A stretch of 64,000 nt of DNA, taken from NCBI GenBank assembly GCA_004009845.1, contig RMBW01000099.1, forward strand, positions 62,001 through 126,000, given 5' to 3'. Made by a program: the position numbers and the translations under genes. Numbering within the stretch: position 1 is the first letter of the stretch; every line of letters begins with the position of its first letter. Under the pieces are notes generated by a model. That model made no database searches, had not been told where the DNA came from, and saw nothing but the letters and a program-made list of their open reading frames with translations. Source of the stretch: Davidsoniella eucalypti. Taxonomy: Eukaryota; Ascomycota; Sordariomycetes; Microascales; Ceratocystidaceae. Shown here one piece after another: positions 44,601 to 57,200 of the stretch.

Positions 44601-47053
44601 AAGGGAGGCAGTGAAAGATAGGGTGGATTGTTGAAGATTGCTTGGCCTGGATCTTGATGTCGAGTTGTGGCCAGATGGTTGTGCCATGTCCTGGTTATTG
44701 GAGTATAGAGCGGATGGATTAGCAGCATCCAGTTCCATCAAGATTGAGTCATCAATGTCATCAAACTCTGGTGGAGATGATTGGCGCTGTGGCTGCCCTG
44801 TCGATGCAATTCCAGGAAACTGACTTGGAGAATCGAGAGTATGATCAGGTTCAAAATTTGAGACAGACCCAACCTGGCCTTGTTGTTGTAGCCTCGGTGT
44901 AGACATAGCGTTGCTGGTCGATCCCTGAGCTTTTGACTGGGAGACCTCATTCTGCCGGTCCGGTATAGAAGCTGGTGGTGGTGCTGTGGATGCCACAACA
45001 ACATTTCGATGATACTGGGTGTTAAGTTCATGGATCTCTGCATCTGAGATGCTACTCTTGGCGAGAGCGTTGGAGAATTCAATCTCAACAACTTTTAATT
45101 GCTCGGTAATTTCATCGAGCCGGTTTTCATCTTCGTCGGTTGTGATGCCTTGGCTATAGGCTTTCGAAATTTGCTGAAGAAGATGTTCCATGTTTCCAGA
45201 CATTGTTTTATGTTTCTCGAGAATAGCATTAAGATCTTGTACCTCTTTGAGATGTGCCGCCAGTTTTACGCGTTCAACCTTGACTCTGTCTCGTGTCTCC
45301 CTGGCGTCTGCTGTTCTCAATCTCAATGAAGCCTCAAAGTCCTTCTGATTGCGCTGAACATCGGCAGAGATAGCGTCCTCTTTCAAGCGCAGAAGGGCAG
45401 GGTTCTTGATTATGAGAACTCCTGCACTACCGACTTCCAACGTCTCTGGCATCTTCAGAGAATCAGCAGTATGCCTTATTGGTGGTGGTGGCGGTAGCAC
45501 TGAAGACGCGGGCATCGCCGTAGACGGAACAATGACAGGGTTTGAGATCTCGTGAACACTGTCGTTGATGACACTGTCATTAATAGCACTGACGTTGATG
45601 ACGCTATCATCATTGACAACGCTATCTTCAATATCAATGGTTTCACTTGAGCTGACATGAGACTGACCCTTGGCCGAGGATTCGGGCTTTGAGTTTCGTT
45701 TCTCCTGGATTGGCAGCGGAACGATCTGGGGAGAACTCTGACTCGGTGGTGTCATATATTCATCCTCGGAGTCTTGCACAATAGTGGGTAGTTCCCGTTC
45801 TAGTCGAGAGCTCTGGGAAGTGCCCTGTAGAACCAGATCATCGTCAACGTCAATCATTATGGGCGATATCTTGTCTGGCGTGGCTACTCGTTTTCGACTT
45901 GGGCTTGAAGAGGTCAAGTGTCCAGTCCCTGTCGCCCTGAGGGAATGAGAGTCCTGTGCTGTGGATTTTGAAGGCGTAGAATCTTCTGCTTGGCATTGAA
46001 GAAGTCGTGATCGTTTACTATTTCTCAAAGAAGCCTTTCCGGTATCTTCTAAAGACTCTGTTCGTCTCGAGGAAGGAGTTGCTTTTGGTGTGTGACTGAG
46101 TGGTGGTTTTCGAGTAGATGACGGTGGTGGTTGCGTACCGAGAATTTCATACACATCTGGAAATTCGTCGTCTTGTCCATTTGTATTTGCTACGGTGACC
46201 TTGCTAATGTCGTTGCTCTTCCGCTTCTTGTCTCGGGTGTTGTGTGGTGATTTGGGCTTGGCAGCATGGCCGTCCAGATTCATAAGATCTTCTTCATTGA
46301 ACTCAAAATCACTCGACGATGCCATATAATTATCTTCTAGCAACATTAAACCGTTGTCTTCCGATGAATTCAGCGGTTTTCGAGGCAGAGCAGTGGTATT
46401 TGGTGTTGGCTTGACCGGTGTTTTGAAGGCTGATAATCATGTTAGTATCGATGTGACAGCTCGGATATCACTATATCAAGTGATATGTGCGTCAATGGCT
46501 CACCTGCAGCATCACTTGCAGTGACTTTTTGTGCGTATGCACGTTCAAAACGTCCCATAGTCGAAGAAGCTGTAGCGAGAGATTTATTCTCGAGCTTGAC
46601 GGCAGTAGAATTCTCGATTGATAGGTCAACGGTTAGCGGGGCAGGTTTTGTCGATGAAAGTGTCGATATGGTTCTTTGGATTTTATGCGGCGATGTTCGA
46701 GTAGGCAAGATATGCATCTTAGCCATGACATCCTCTTTTACTTCGTCATCAAGTGTTATGTGAGTAGGTGGGGTTGTGGCCGACAATCCGCGCCGTGGCG
46801 GGACATTCGGCGGCTGCTGGGGTACCGAGGTCGATATGTGAGGTTGTTGTTGTTGTTGTTGATACGTAGGCAGTGCTGATGGGTATGATGGCCCCTCATT
46901 TGCCTTGGGGACCAACTTCGAAGTCAATGACGTCGCCGGCGTTGAGAAATCAGACGCTATAGGTGCCGTGAACTGCGTTTTCAGGACCGGGCGCACAAGA
47001 CTTGTGTTCTGCTGAAGCCAATTCAGATGTTCGTCGAGGTTGTTTTTGGTCAT
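41614..47053 (-). CDS. SGS1: RecQ DNA helicase, Sgs1/BLM class
   Basis: Three exons, 47053-46504, 46429-42738 and 42666-41614, give 1764 residues. Introns are 74 nt (ACTAAC branch point) and 71 nt (GCTAAC branch point). The N-terminus MTKNNLDEHLNWLQQNT is typical of fungal Sgs1 proteins. A long disordered region follows with a poly-Gln run and, near residues 450-475, an imperfect NDSVIN repeat; a coiled coil lies around residues 510-580. The helicase core has LMPTGGGKSLCYQLP (Walker A Lys933), IVIDEAHCVSQWGHDFRPDY (Asp1039), TATATNNV and QETGRAGRDGKPS. The RQC zinc-binding Cys set is CDNEGDC..DCNKQCDNC. An HRDC domain lies at about 1520-1605 in exon 3, then an acidic patch and a Gly/Ser/Arg-rich tail. 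Family role: 3'-5' DNA unwinding in recombination, dissolution of Holliday junctions with Top3/Rmi1, replication-fork stability and telomere maintenance. It is the fungal counterpart of S. cerevisiae Sgs1, S. pombe Rqh1 and Neurospora QDE-3. Confidence 0.95.
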
Positions 47054-50000
47054 CGAAGGCAACGCGGCTATTGGCCGGGTTGTCTGTTACTTTGCGGGAT
47101 CGCGAATTTAGTCACTGAGATAGCTTACCATGGCTCAGGCACCATAAATACAAATATTCGCAGCAGGAACAGCGAGAATCAAGGTTGGCATCGGGCCAAT
47201 GTTTATCAAGAGAGAGGATCGTAGCAATATCTTATCTCTATAGTCCAAGGCTGAGCTTTGTACCACGCTATAGTTTCTAGATGTGTGTTTTCTAGGGCAA
47301 TTCCAGAAGCACCGAATGGCGATGTTGTTGCTGTTGCTGTTGCCGTCTTTGATATGCTGCCTAAGGGCACATCAAATTCAAATTTTAGATATTGGTAGTT
47401 GCCGAACACTTTTGATCGCATCTGCTATTATCCACCCACCATTCTTCGGCGCGCAAGCCGCGACGTGGTAATTGGATTAGTTAATAATCCGAGTTCACGT
47501 GATATCGCGTTGATTGATTTGGTGACAGGGTTTTCCATTTAGTTAGGGTTGCTCGCATAGTAAACAAATCATCCAAACTTGACAATTATATTTCTAATCC
47601 TTAGGACTAAGGGGGGAAAAGCTCAGCCAGGTTAGCGCTGCTCCTACCTCCTCATCGAATATCTCTGATCTGTTGCATTGCTCATTTCTGTTTTCTATTT
47701 TTTTCTTTTCTTTTTCTTTTGTAATTTTCTGGACCTCGATTATGAGGGTGAGGGCCATTAGGGTCTCTCGACGTCCAACGATCCACTAGGGTCGGATCCA
47801 CGTGATCTACATGAAGACGTAAATAAATTGACAATTGTTGCATTTGTAGGCAATTTTGCTCAAGACTGCCCACCTTCAAATTAAGCTCAAAGCAAGTAAG
47901 CCCCACAGCCCAACACCACTAAGTATATATAGCGGATAGCTAAACATACTCTGTTATATTCGACACTTCAAGTTTAATGTGTAAATTGAGGTGAATGGTC
48001 AAATCTTAGAATACGAAGAGCACCACATCCAAGACAACCGCGAATAATATATTTCGTGTCCCGAGAATATGCACACTCTTTTTGTATTACCCACAATCCA
48101 ACTCACTCATGTACGCCATTCACCACCTACTTGATCTCATTCATATGCATACGCAGGGTAAGGGGTCGACGGGACCTGACAGGACAATAACAGACATACA
48201 TATACAACGATATGCACAATTGAAGGGGAACACAGCAAGGCGATGAATGACAACTGGCAACAGACCCCTCTGTATTTGCTATTTGCCCATAAAAACCAAG
48301 TCTCGTGTTTCTGTGATCGTCACCTTGCTGTCAAAAACCCTTTATGCTTTATGCTGGGAACAATGCTAAAAAGGAAAAGAAGAAAAAAAGAGCTGATCAG
48401 CAGATCAAATGATAGGGCGAGTTCAGAACTCTATCCACAGGCGCCCCCGGTATCGGCTGTGATCGACTAGGTTTATATCCTTTTAACCAGCGATAGCGAA
48501 CTTTGATAAAAAAATACGAAAGAAAGGCCTGCAGAAGCATCAAGGACTACGATCAAGAGCAAGGATATGGTGGCCTCACATACTAATGGCCATCGTCTTT
48601 TGTTGATGAAAATTGAGCGAGTACAGTATCTTTCCATCATTTTACAAGCATCCGCGACGTCACATGTATAGTGAGTGCAGAGGAATATCTGGGCAAGGTT
48701 ACAGACCAGTGGACTGGAGACGGCGCCATCTATTATTACTGTGCTGTAGGTTTGTAGTACGATCAACATCACAGAGTGATGACAAACGATGAGCGGCGGA
48801 GATGGCTGTGGATATAGAAGTGAGACATCAGTCTCTGCGTCAATGATTAGTCTCTGCATGAAGTGCTGGCACCCTTATTTTCTTGCTTGGGATACCCACA
48901 GGAATAGTATTATTAGGGATGCATGTCTGACGGCAAGATGCAGCCTAGAAACCATAGAATGCTGCACAGAAGCCAGGCTAGAATAGTGTTAGGATGTGGT
49001 TGGCCATGGCTTGTACTCCCTATTGGGAGTGAAAACGCCTCCTTGGCGGATAGTCAGTCTCCTGGAGGGTTTGCCTGGTTACTAGCTTGGTAAACCAGGC
49101 GGTTTGGCACATATGCCCAATGTCTTGCAAGAGATCACAGGAACCCATTATGCAGTTGGCCGGACATTGCACGGATTTACGAAGTGATCATGGCGTATTG
49201 TATATATGTGACATCTTCATAGCTCTATAAGATTAAGGAATAAAAAAAATGTATGCATGTGAAAATAATATATGAAAATAAAACCACGGATGGCGAGATT
49301 CATATGCAAGATTTTAGTGGTGGTAATCTGCTGCAGGGGAATATCGCCACTGTAAGTCAGTGTACAACTAGAACTGGTAAATAAGCGCTGCCACATGCAG
49401 GTACAGTCTATGTATATTACATATATTAAATGCGGGTATATGCATACAATGGCTTGAAAAAAGGTGGATAGGAATCGAAGATGCTAACTAATGGGAAGAT
49501 TTTTGTTGAGAAACCAAGTATCACATATTTTGATGACTGAAGCTTGAAGTCTTTTGTTTGAGATATGACATGGAAATAGTCCAATAGTTCATCAATACAG
49601 GCTTGGGAATATAGTAAGCACACATTGTATCAAATTATGTATGGGTTTATAGGCCAAGTACTTACTCATAATTTGCAAGACACGGCACAGTTTCAGAGGT
49701 CACTAATAAGAGAGAATATTGGAAAAGGCACAGGTTTATAGGGAAGTAGTAGTAGTCATTATAGATTGTAGGAAGATCCTGAGTACAACGGAAAATAACA
49801 GAGAACAAAGGAAAGTACATACAAGTCTAGATAACAGCTGCAAACAAATCAAAGAAAATTCCTTTTCATATAACCAAAATCCGGGAAGCCGAATATCATC
49901 AACCGCCAGCAAAACAGTTCACTCAGTGACGCTAAGAGAAGAGAAGAAAACAAAGGGGAGGTGTGTAAAAGGGAGATCTAGCCTCCAAGCTGCACTACCC

Positions 50001-50110
50001 AAAAAGGGTAGACGAGCTCACGAAGTGAACATCAGGGTGAGTGAAATAGCACCAAAAAAATTGAAGAAAACAAAAGAAAACAATAGAGCTTTCAAATCCT
50101 AAATGTGCAC
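47054..50110. other. Intergenic, about 3 kb
   Basis: Left end: RecQ promoter. Right end: 3' flank of the GPI protein gene. No gene is recognised between. A GC-richer island at about 48990-49105 contains several short inverted repeats. Confidence 0.4.
49015..49100. repeat. Cluster of short inverted repeats
   Basis: ACTCCC-TATT-GGGAGT at 49015-49030; CGCC-TCCTT-GGCG at 49036-49048; GCCTGGTT (49073-49080) pairing with AACCAGGC (49093-49100) over a 12-base loop. Three potential hairpins in 86 bases within otherwise AT-rich DNA. Structured RNA, a mobile-element end or chance are all possible. Confidence 0.5.
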
Positions 50111-50907
50111 TTAGAAGACCAGAGCGACGATGGCACCGGCCAGAAGGGCCAGAGGAGCACCGGCAGAGGCAGCACCGGCAGTGGCAACAGTCGAGGTGTT
50201 GTTGGTAGAGCCAGTGGGGGAGGCGTAACCAGTACCCTTGGCGGTGACCAGAGTAGTAGCACCGGCGTAGCCAGTAGCAGCAGGCTCGGGCAGGTCAGTG
50301 TTGGCAGCGGTGGTGTTGGAGAAGTAACCAGCAGTGGACAGAGGGGTAGTCTCGGCGGCAGTGGAGGTGGTAGAAGTCTTGGCGGTGGGCTCAGCGTAGG
50401 CGTTGGTGATGGAGGTGGCCGAGGTGGTGGCAGCAGCCGAAGAAGAGCTGGAGCTGGAGCTGGTGGAACCAGTGGTGATGGAGAAGGGGTTGGAGTATTG
50501 GAAGATGGAAGAATCCGCATCCAGGGTCAGCTTGAAGCCGTAGGTGTTGGCCTTGACAATGTCCGAGGGGATGGCCCAGACGTAAGAGCCAGTGCCAGAG
50601 GTGACGGAGCCTGAAAGAAGCTGTGTTAGAAGTTGATTGAGATCAGATATATGGGGGTCGCAATGACGAGATACTTACTGGCAACAACAACGTCGGAGAT
50701 CTGGAGAGTCACGTTGCTAGTACCGGCCAGAAGCTGGATAGTGACGGTCTTGTCGTTGTAGGCGGCATCGGGCGACCACTGGATGGTGTAAGAAGAACCG
50801 GCAGACAGAACCTCGTCGCGGACAGGAGCGGTGATGGCATCGAAGCCGGCGGTCTGGGCAACGACGGAGCCAATGAAGGCGGCCAGAGTCATGAGAGAGA
50901 ACTGCAT
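50111..50907 (-). CDS. GPI-anchored Ser/Thr-rich cell-wall protein (Kre9/KNH-like)
   Basis: Two exons, 50907-50679 and 50610-50111, with a 68-nt intron (GTAAGT donor, CTAAC branch point, TTTCAG acceptor), give 242 residues. Residues 1-18 (MQFSLMTLAAFIGSVVAQ) are a signal peptide. The Kre9/KNH-type domain (about 20-120) contains AGSSYTIQWSPDA, VTIQLLAGTSNVTLQI and GSYVWAIPSDI, the usual order for this fungal family. A Ser/Thr/Ala-rich stalk with likely O-glycosylation follows. The C-terminus AGAASAGAPLALLAGAIVALVF is a small-residue omega region plus hydrophobic tail, as for GPI attachment. Expected location: plasma membrane or cell wall. Family members are linked to beta-1,6-glucan and wall structure, but the biochemical activity is unclear. 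The upstream region has a CACAA repeat tract. Confidence 0.92.
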
Positions 50908-51253
50908 CTTGAATATAGGGTTGGGGGTGTTTTGTAGTGTTTAGAAACGGGTACTAGAGTAATGCTGATTGATGATTATTGATGAGAGGCTTGGAGTCTA
51001 TTACAAAGTAATGCAATGATGATAAATTATAAGATAATGGAAAGTGAATGAGCGACTTGAATGTAGAAGAGTGATTGAGACACGAGAGATCGCGATGGAG
51101 AGTAAAGTGAGAAGAAGACTGGAACTTGAATGAGGGAAAGGGCCAACTTTTAAACTGACTCGACCAGCAGCCGAAGACGATGCTATCCCACATCCATAGC
51201 GGGCTGGTTTTTCTTGCCGATACAGTATTTCCCAGGCCACGGCATATACAGAT

Positions 51254-51293
51254 ACACACCACACACAACACAACACAACACAACACACCACAC
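51254..51293 (+). repeat. CACAA-type simple repeat
   Basis: Imperfect ACACA/CACAA repeats upstream of the GPI-protein gene (TTGTG on its coding strand), about 350 bases from its start codon. Confidence 0.75.
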
Positions 51294-54200
51294 CACTTCT
51301 TCATTTCGAGCGCCCACACAGCCGTTTGGACTGTTTGGCTCTTGGTGCTTGCTTGGCGGAGGAGCATGAGGAGGGTTTGGCTAGGGCGTGTCTTCGAACG
51401 CGCATGGGGAGGGGTGGGCCAGGGATGGGTGTGTTTTCCTACACGATGAAATGAGAGAACAAAGATGAGAAGAAGCAGGAGAAGGGACCAGGATGGTGGA
51501 TGTAAGGATGGACTAAGATGACAGAGAGGCCATCGGTTCGCTGTGGGACGGTCTAGCAGGTCTGTATTAGTGCTAGCACATGTACAGATTACATGAGCAC
51601 ATATTTCTGCTGCGTCTGCCTCTGGTAGTGCGCCGGGTAAATTTGAGTGCTGGAGCACGCACACCAGACTGCATCATGCTGCTTCGGATTGCATGAATTG
51701 GCTTCGAATTAGAGGACGTACACAGCCAGGCTGGCATATTAGACAATCAGAGGTGTTCGCGGCTATGTTTCTTGTTCTCTCGGGGGGGCAATATACGACG
51801 ACGCTTAGAGAGCTAAACGCCATTTCTAGCCATACAATGGCATCAATCATAGCAAGAATCAAAGAGTGGCACAACTGGCTTTGTGCATATCTTCCCCTAG
51901 CGATAATCGGACAACGCCCCACTGAGTGGTCCCTGGGCCTGCTAGCACTGAGGCACCTCTGTATGCTAGGCTGTATTTGGAGGCACATAGCATCGTGTAG
52001 CACGGCGTTAGTGGGGTTTGGCTCATTTGTGGCGTAAGTCTATTTTGTGCTCTTGTCCCTTGTCCGCTTCCGACTTCTGGCAGAGGCTTTCTTTTCTTCT
52101 TTGCTGCTATAATATAATATCGCCGCTGTTCAAGATGTTGCAGATATCGTCAAGATATAGTGTCTCCGTTGTCTCCTTCAGATCGCAGACAATGAGAAGC
52201 GCATTGTGCTCTCTTTCTTGTACTCTGTTCTCTCTCTTCCGCTCACATCATACCGCCTATTTGAGCCTGGACCATCTCTAATATTACTGACTAAATGGAC
52301 GGCCACTAACGATGGCTCGTACATGTAAAAAAGGGTGAAGACAGTTCCATTTTGCTAGCATCCACTACTAATCACACTAAATCCTACTGCACAATACTGC
52401 CTAGAAGCCAAATCAAATTAAACTCGGCGCTTGTCGGGCTCGAGAAGAGACTAACGTGATCGCTAGTGGGAGATCAAGCTTTCTTCTTTCTATTTGATTG
52501 TTCTTTCTCTTCTATATGCTACAGAGCTAGGCCAAAAGAGATATATCGCCCTCGTCACAAAGAAGGCTGTACACTCTGGAAAATGTAACTCGATTAAGCT
52601 TCGGTTGCGTCTATAGCTGAACCGTCCCAAGTCGTTCTCTAGTTGGGCGGACCGCCAGTAGGGTACGGTGGCTTACTCTATAAACGTTGACGCTACCTGC
52701 TACTTGCTAGCTCGTCCTGCTAATTTAGCCATCACTCAAGTCAGCACTGCACAATATGATACAATCTGACATGAGAACACGAATCTGGGTCGCAAAGTAA
52801 ATTGGGACTGGGACTGGAACTGGACCACTAGGGTCCCTCTCATACCAGCTAGTTTTGCACCATGGCAACTCGCGGTAAAAATAAAAACAACGGCGTTGAT
52901 ACACATGTGTATGTGCACCAACTATTTCCTCTGGCATGTTCAAGATGGCTGTATAGAAACTATTAGGCCAGTAATTTCGGCATTTACTTCTTCTCTTGTT
53001 GACTATGCTCCGAAAGTGAAAGGAAGCATGCCTTAGCAATCATTTCTTCTTCTATTCTACCTGAATCCTCTTGCTACGTCTTCTTCTTGGCAATGTCCCA
53101 GCCGGCATATCGAAGTAGCCCGATCTCTCCGGCTCTTCAGTTCTAGACTGTCGAAATTTAACAACTGCCAGCATGATATAGACAACACCACATAAGCGGC
53201 TCTGAATACCAAGAACAAAGGAACTCATACCTTGAGAAAGAGGTCTGAGCCCTTCAAGTTCCCGTTCCTGATTCTGGGGGGGGGAGCATCCGTGTAAAGA
53301 ACTACAGGCTTATTGCTCGCTGTAAATCTATTCCTAAGGCGGGCAAAAGAATGGCGAATACCAAAATTACAGACCAGCTAGCTCTTGGGTTTTTACTTTA
53401 CTTTTCGACACAGACCTTCTTTTTCGTCTCGACATCAAATGTATGGTCTTCCTGCGCTTGGCCCAATCCAAAACCTCCCTCAAGATGCTGTTGTTTTCTC
53501 ATATCTTCCACGTCTACCCTTGGCCACGATGTAAGTAGGGCAGTCCAACTTAAGGGGGTGTGTTTATATGTATGTACAAACATAAGCAATATCTGGTAGA
53601 GCCACTCTCGACTTCACCGATCAATGAGGGCACCGAGCGCAAAGCGCAGAACGCAAAGCAAACGAGTGTCTTTGGTGGCAGCACTGAGCGGCCGTTGCTC
53701 CTTTTTTCTTCAAGATCAAGACTCCATCTCCCTATTGTCTACTCTCCTTTCATTAGTTATTTATAAAACACAATGTTGCCACTAATATCAGTAATGCTAC
53801 CATCCGTTCGTCGGGTCAAAAAGTCGTGTCAACTCTGTACAGATACATATAGCGACCATTCCCACTATTGGCACAAGAATCTACTACCTGTCTAGGGCTC
53901 GTTGGTGGCGCAGTCCAAAGCCAAGCTCGTGGTACTGCCGCATAGCTCTAGGGCGCAATTTCGCTGATAGTCATGGTTGCATTTGAAATCGGCCAGCCAA
54001 ACAGGTTTTCCACGGTTAACTTGTTGTGTGCTGTGCTTAGCATAGACTGCTGCTACCAGCATTATAGCCAATACTACAACCGCCTGTTGTTAGTATTGGA
54101 AGGGGGACTGCAGCTGTAATTTCACGACCGCGGCGTGTGCAAACAAAAACCACAGCGGGGGCACAATGTCCAGAAAGTAGCAATACGATTCGGCGAGGAA

Positions 54201-57200
54201 TATTCTTTTTTCTCTGATTATTATTCTTAATATTGGTTCTCCTGGTTTGTGTCTTACATATACAGAGATATTGGTTGGTACCTGGCAGATAACAGCGCAT
54301 TGTACGGATATTACTGCAGACGGTTCTTGCTAGAATGGTTATTTCCTTTACTCGAATCGACAAGTCGGCATACAATATAAGCAAACAATACCAACATCAG
54401 AAGCCACAATGGCCTGCTTTATTGTTCCATTACCCTAGTCCAGCCTTGCTTTTTTTCCTTCTTTTGTTTCTTCTTCTTTTTTTTTTTATTATGCAGAAAA
54501 AAAGCCAATGTAGTATTGGCTAATGTTGCATGCAGTGCGGTTATTTGCGCTGCATATCACATGCAGAAAAGCATAACAACAGAAAGACAATGAAGACCAC
54601 TCCCATGCCATTCTCCATATTTACATCGTGCTGTGTTTTGATATGTTTCTCTTCGTAGAAACCTATCATGTGACTCCTTGTTTCTTGTGTCTACATAATA
54701 AACTTCCAGTGTATACACATAACTTCCGGCCCATCTAGTCTAGGATAGATCAAAGGCACTTGTTGTATCACATCCCTATGACCAAGCTAACTCCGACCAG
54801 TCACATTATCGTGACATATAGAAAATGCCACCCCAGCGTACTAGCATAGCCGCAGGTCAAGTTACATATCTAGCGTTGGCTCTTCGCTCCCATCATCGGC
54901 CTCTTGGTCTAAAAATGTCTCCGGATAGACTGCTTAGGCAACGGGGCGTCCAAAGTACTTATTTTTGCTTCTACTTTTATACCAACCAACGCCCAGCTCC
55001 GCCGACGCCAAGTGTCACTTTCTGTCACGATTGCTTCCGTGATCCGTCCTCATGTTTAGGTGCTACAAGTATGTACATATACACTGAGGCTAAGATGTTC
55101 TCTAATATACCAGCATATAGCCTCTCCGGGTAGTGCAAGAGCATCCAACGGAGACGGAGAAGTAGGGATGCCATACCAAAAGGTGGCTCTAGCAGCTCTA
55201 AACATAACAACAGCGAAATGCCAGCCCGGTTCCAGAGATTGAAGAAACGAAAAACCACCTGGCTTGTCGGTATGCACAGAGTCAGGCTAAGATCAGCCGG
55301 CACTTAATACGAACGCCCACTATAATTTAACCGGCGTTGGCACTGTAAAATGAAACTTGGCCTGGGAAACAAGTAGAATACAGTGCAGTGGGTTGATCAG
55401 CGACTTAAATAAAAGAATGCTCGGTTGCCCAGTTGGTTTTCTTCGCCATGCAACAAGCCTCACGGTTCTTTTTTTTTATTGTCTTTTTGCCTGCATCTTT
55501 TCCGTCGACTGCGCGGACCACTTCACGGGCCTTTTCAGATGGCGTCCGCTAAAAATCAAACAGCAAGAATCACAATAATAAACAAGGAATAGGAGAGAGT
55601 CAGGGCCATTTAGAGGCCTAAATCCGAGATGCGTCACAACAGCACGTTGCAGTGCCCTGTGATTCGCAGCTCTAGCAATAGTTTTATTTTCGGCATCACA
55701 AGACAAGACAGAGAATAAAGGACACCGCCAAATCGACTAAAATACCATAGCATTCACGATAGGCGTCGACATGCTCGACTCGGAAAATCTTAATCCTGTC
55801 TTCTGGATCTCGGCTTGTTGTCGGTGAGGAGCCCCAAGTAAGAAAATAAAGTAAGGAAATAGTCTTGGGGACCCTCGTCGCAAGGCGATTTAACAAACAT
55901 AAAGAACATAATCAAAAAGTGAGCAAAGAATCCATGTTCTTTATCTTGTTCTTTTGGAAAATCGATCTGCTTACGCTAAACTAGTGCTATTACTAGTACC
56001 AACTGGAATCTTGAACAAGGCCTAACTTTACTTGAAAAGATGTCTTCACATTCCTACTTGCTTCACATCATGCCGATCCCTCTTTCCCAACTCTACTTTT
56101 TTCCTTTCTTGGCTTCTCGGTTGTTGTTTTTTTGATCAACCCATCTCAGCTGTAAAGCACACAACACGAGAAAACCAGCATCACAGTTGCCATGGTCTAT
56201 GGCGCCTTGTTTTTCCTTCTTCTTTGGAACAACAGAGCAGGTGCTACACAGGGTTCATCGTCGTCATCCCGTCTATCTTTTTTTTTTTTTTTTTTTTTTT
56301 AAATACAAAATCATATCATATCTCCAAAAGCCTATTTTGAAAAGCAAGTAGACAAAGATCGGCGCATGACCTCGAGGGGGCGTGTTGAACTGTTCTGAGA
56401 GAGTCTGGGGTATCTTCGACGCATGATACCATTGATGCTGTTGCTTGGATACTGAATTTGTAGTTTGCCATCCTTAAAACATGTTTCTACCTAAAGGGTT
56501 TCCTATACAGATAGTAGATCTAACCCTTAAACAAAAAGTTGCCATTTCTTTTTTTTTTTGTTCCTTATCCGGTTAGAGGTAGCAAGAAACAATGTCCTGT
56601 TTTTCTTCCAGTCTATAGGTAAGTACATCCCAAATTAACGGATCCAATAAAGGACATGTCTCAGACAAGTATCATCTCAACAACAAACAATACACCTCCA
56701 AGTTAGCATGTTTTGTCTTTCCAACATTATCAAAGCGTGTCCTAGGATCGATGCGATTGGCAGCTGTATTGTCTCCTCACTCTCTACGACTACATAGAGA
56801 AAAAACGCCCTTCTATTCTTGACGTCCCTCCTGTTGGGCCTCAGGCTGGAGTCTAGAATTCCTTCTCGTGATACTCGTGATATATCGAGGTTTTCTAGGA
56901 GTCGGATGCCCAATCGTGACGTGGCTCCGTGTCATTTCAATCCCTCGTTTTGGTTAAATGTGTCGATCTGTCAAAGCCGTCCATTTCTCTCTGGTCGAGG
57001 CTCTCGTCTTTTTTCTTGACCGGTCTGCGGCTATGGTTGCAGAGAAATGCAGACTAGCTTGATCCCACTGAGCTAAATCAAGATTCCCATTCGGAATCTT
57101 TCCCGGGCTAGATCTCCTCCATTCACCTTCTCGATGAGTCTTATGGCGACATCTACAATGCTATTCCCATCTTAGAAACATTCCTCCCCAATAAAACGCA

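Noticed and set aside
1659..47053. Functional cluster of telomere-related genes (HCA59/Tls1 and RecQ in one window)
   Set aside because: The two genes are 38 kb apart with unrelated genes between, so there is no sign of clustering.
54825..55133. 102-codon plus-strand frame
   Set aside because: Low-information composition, antisense frames of similar length, no domain.
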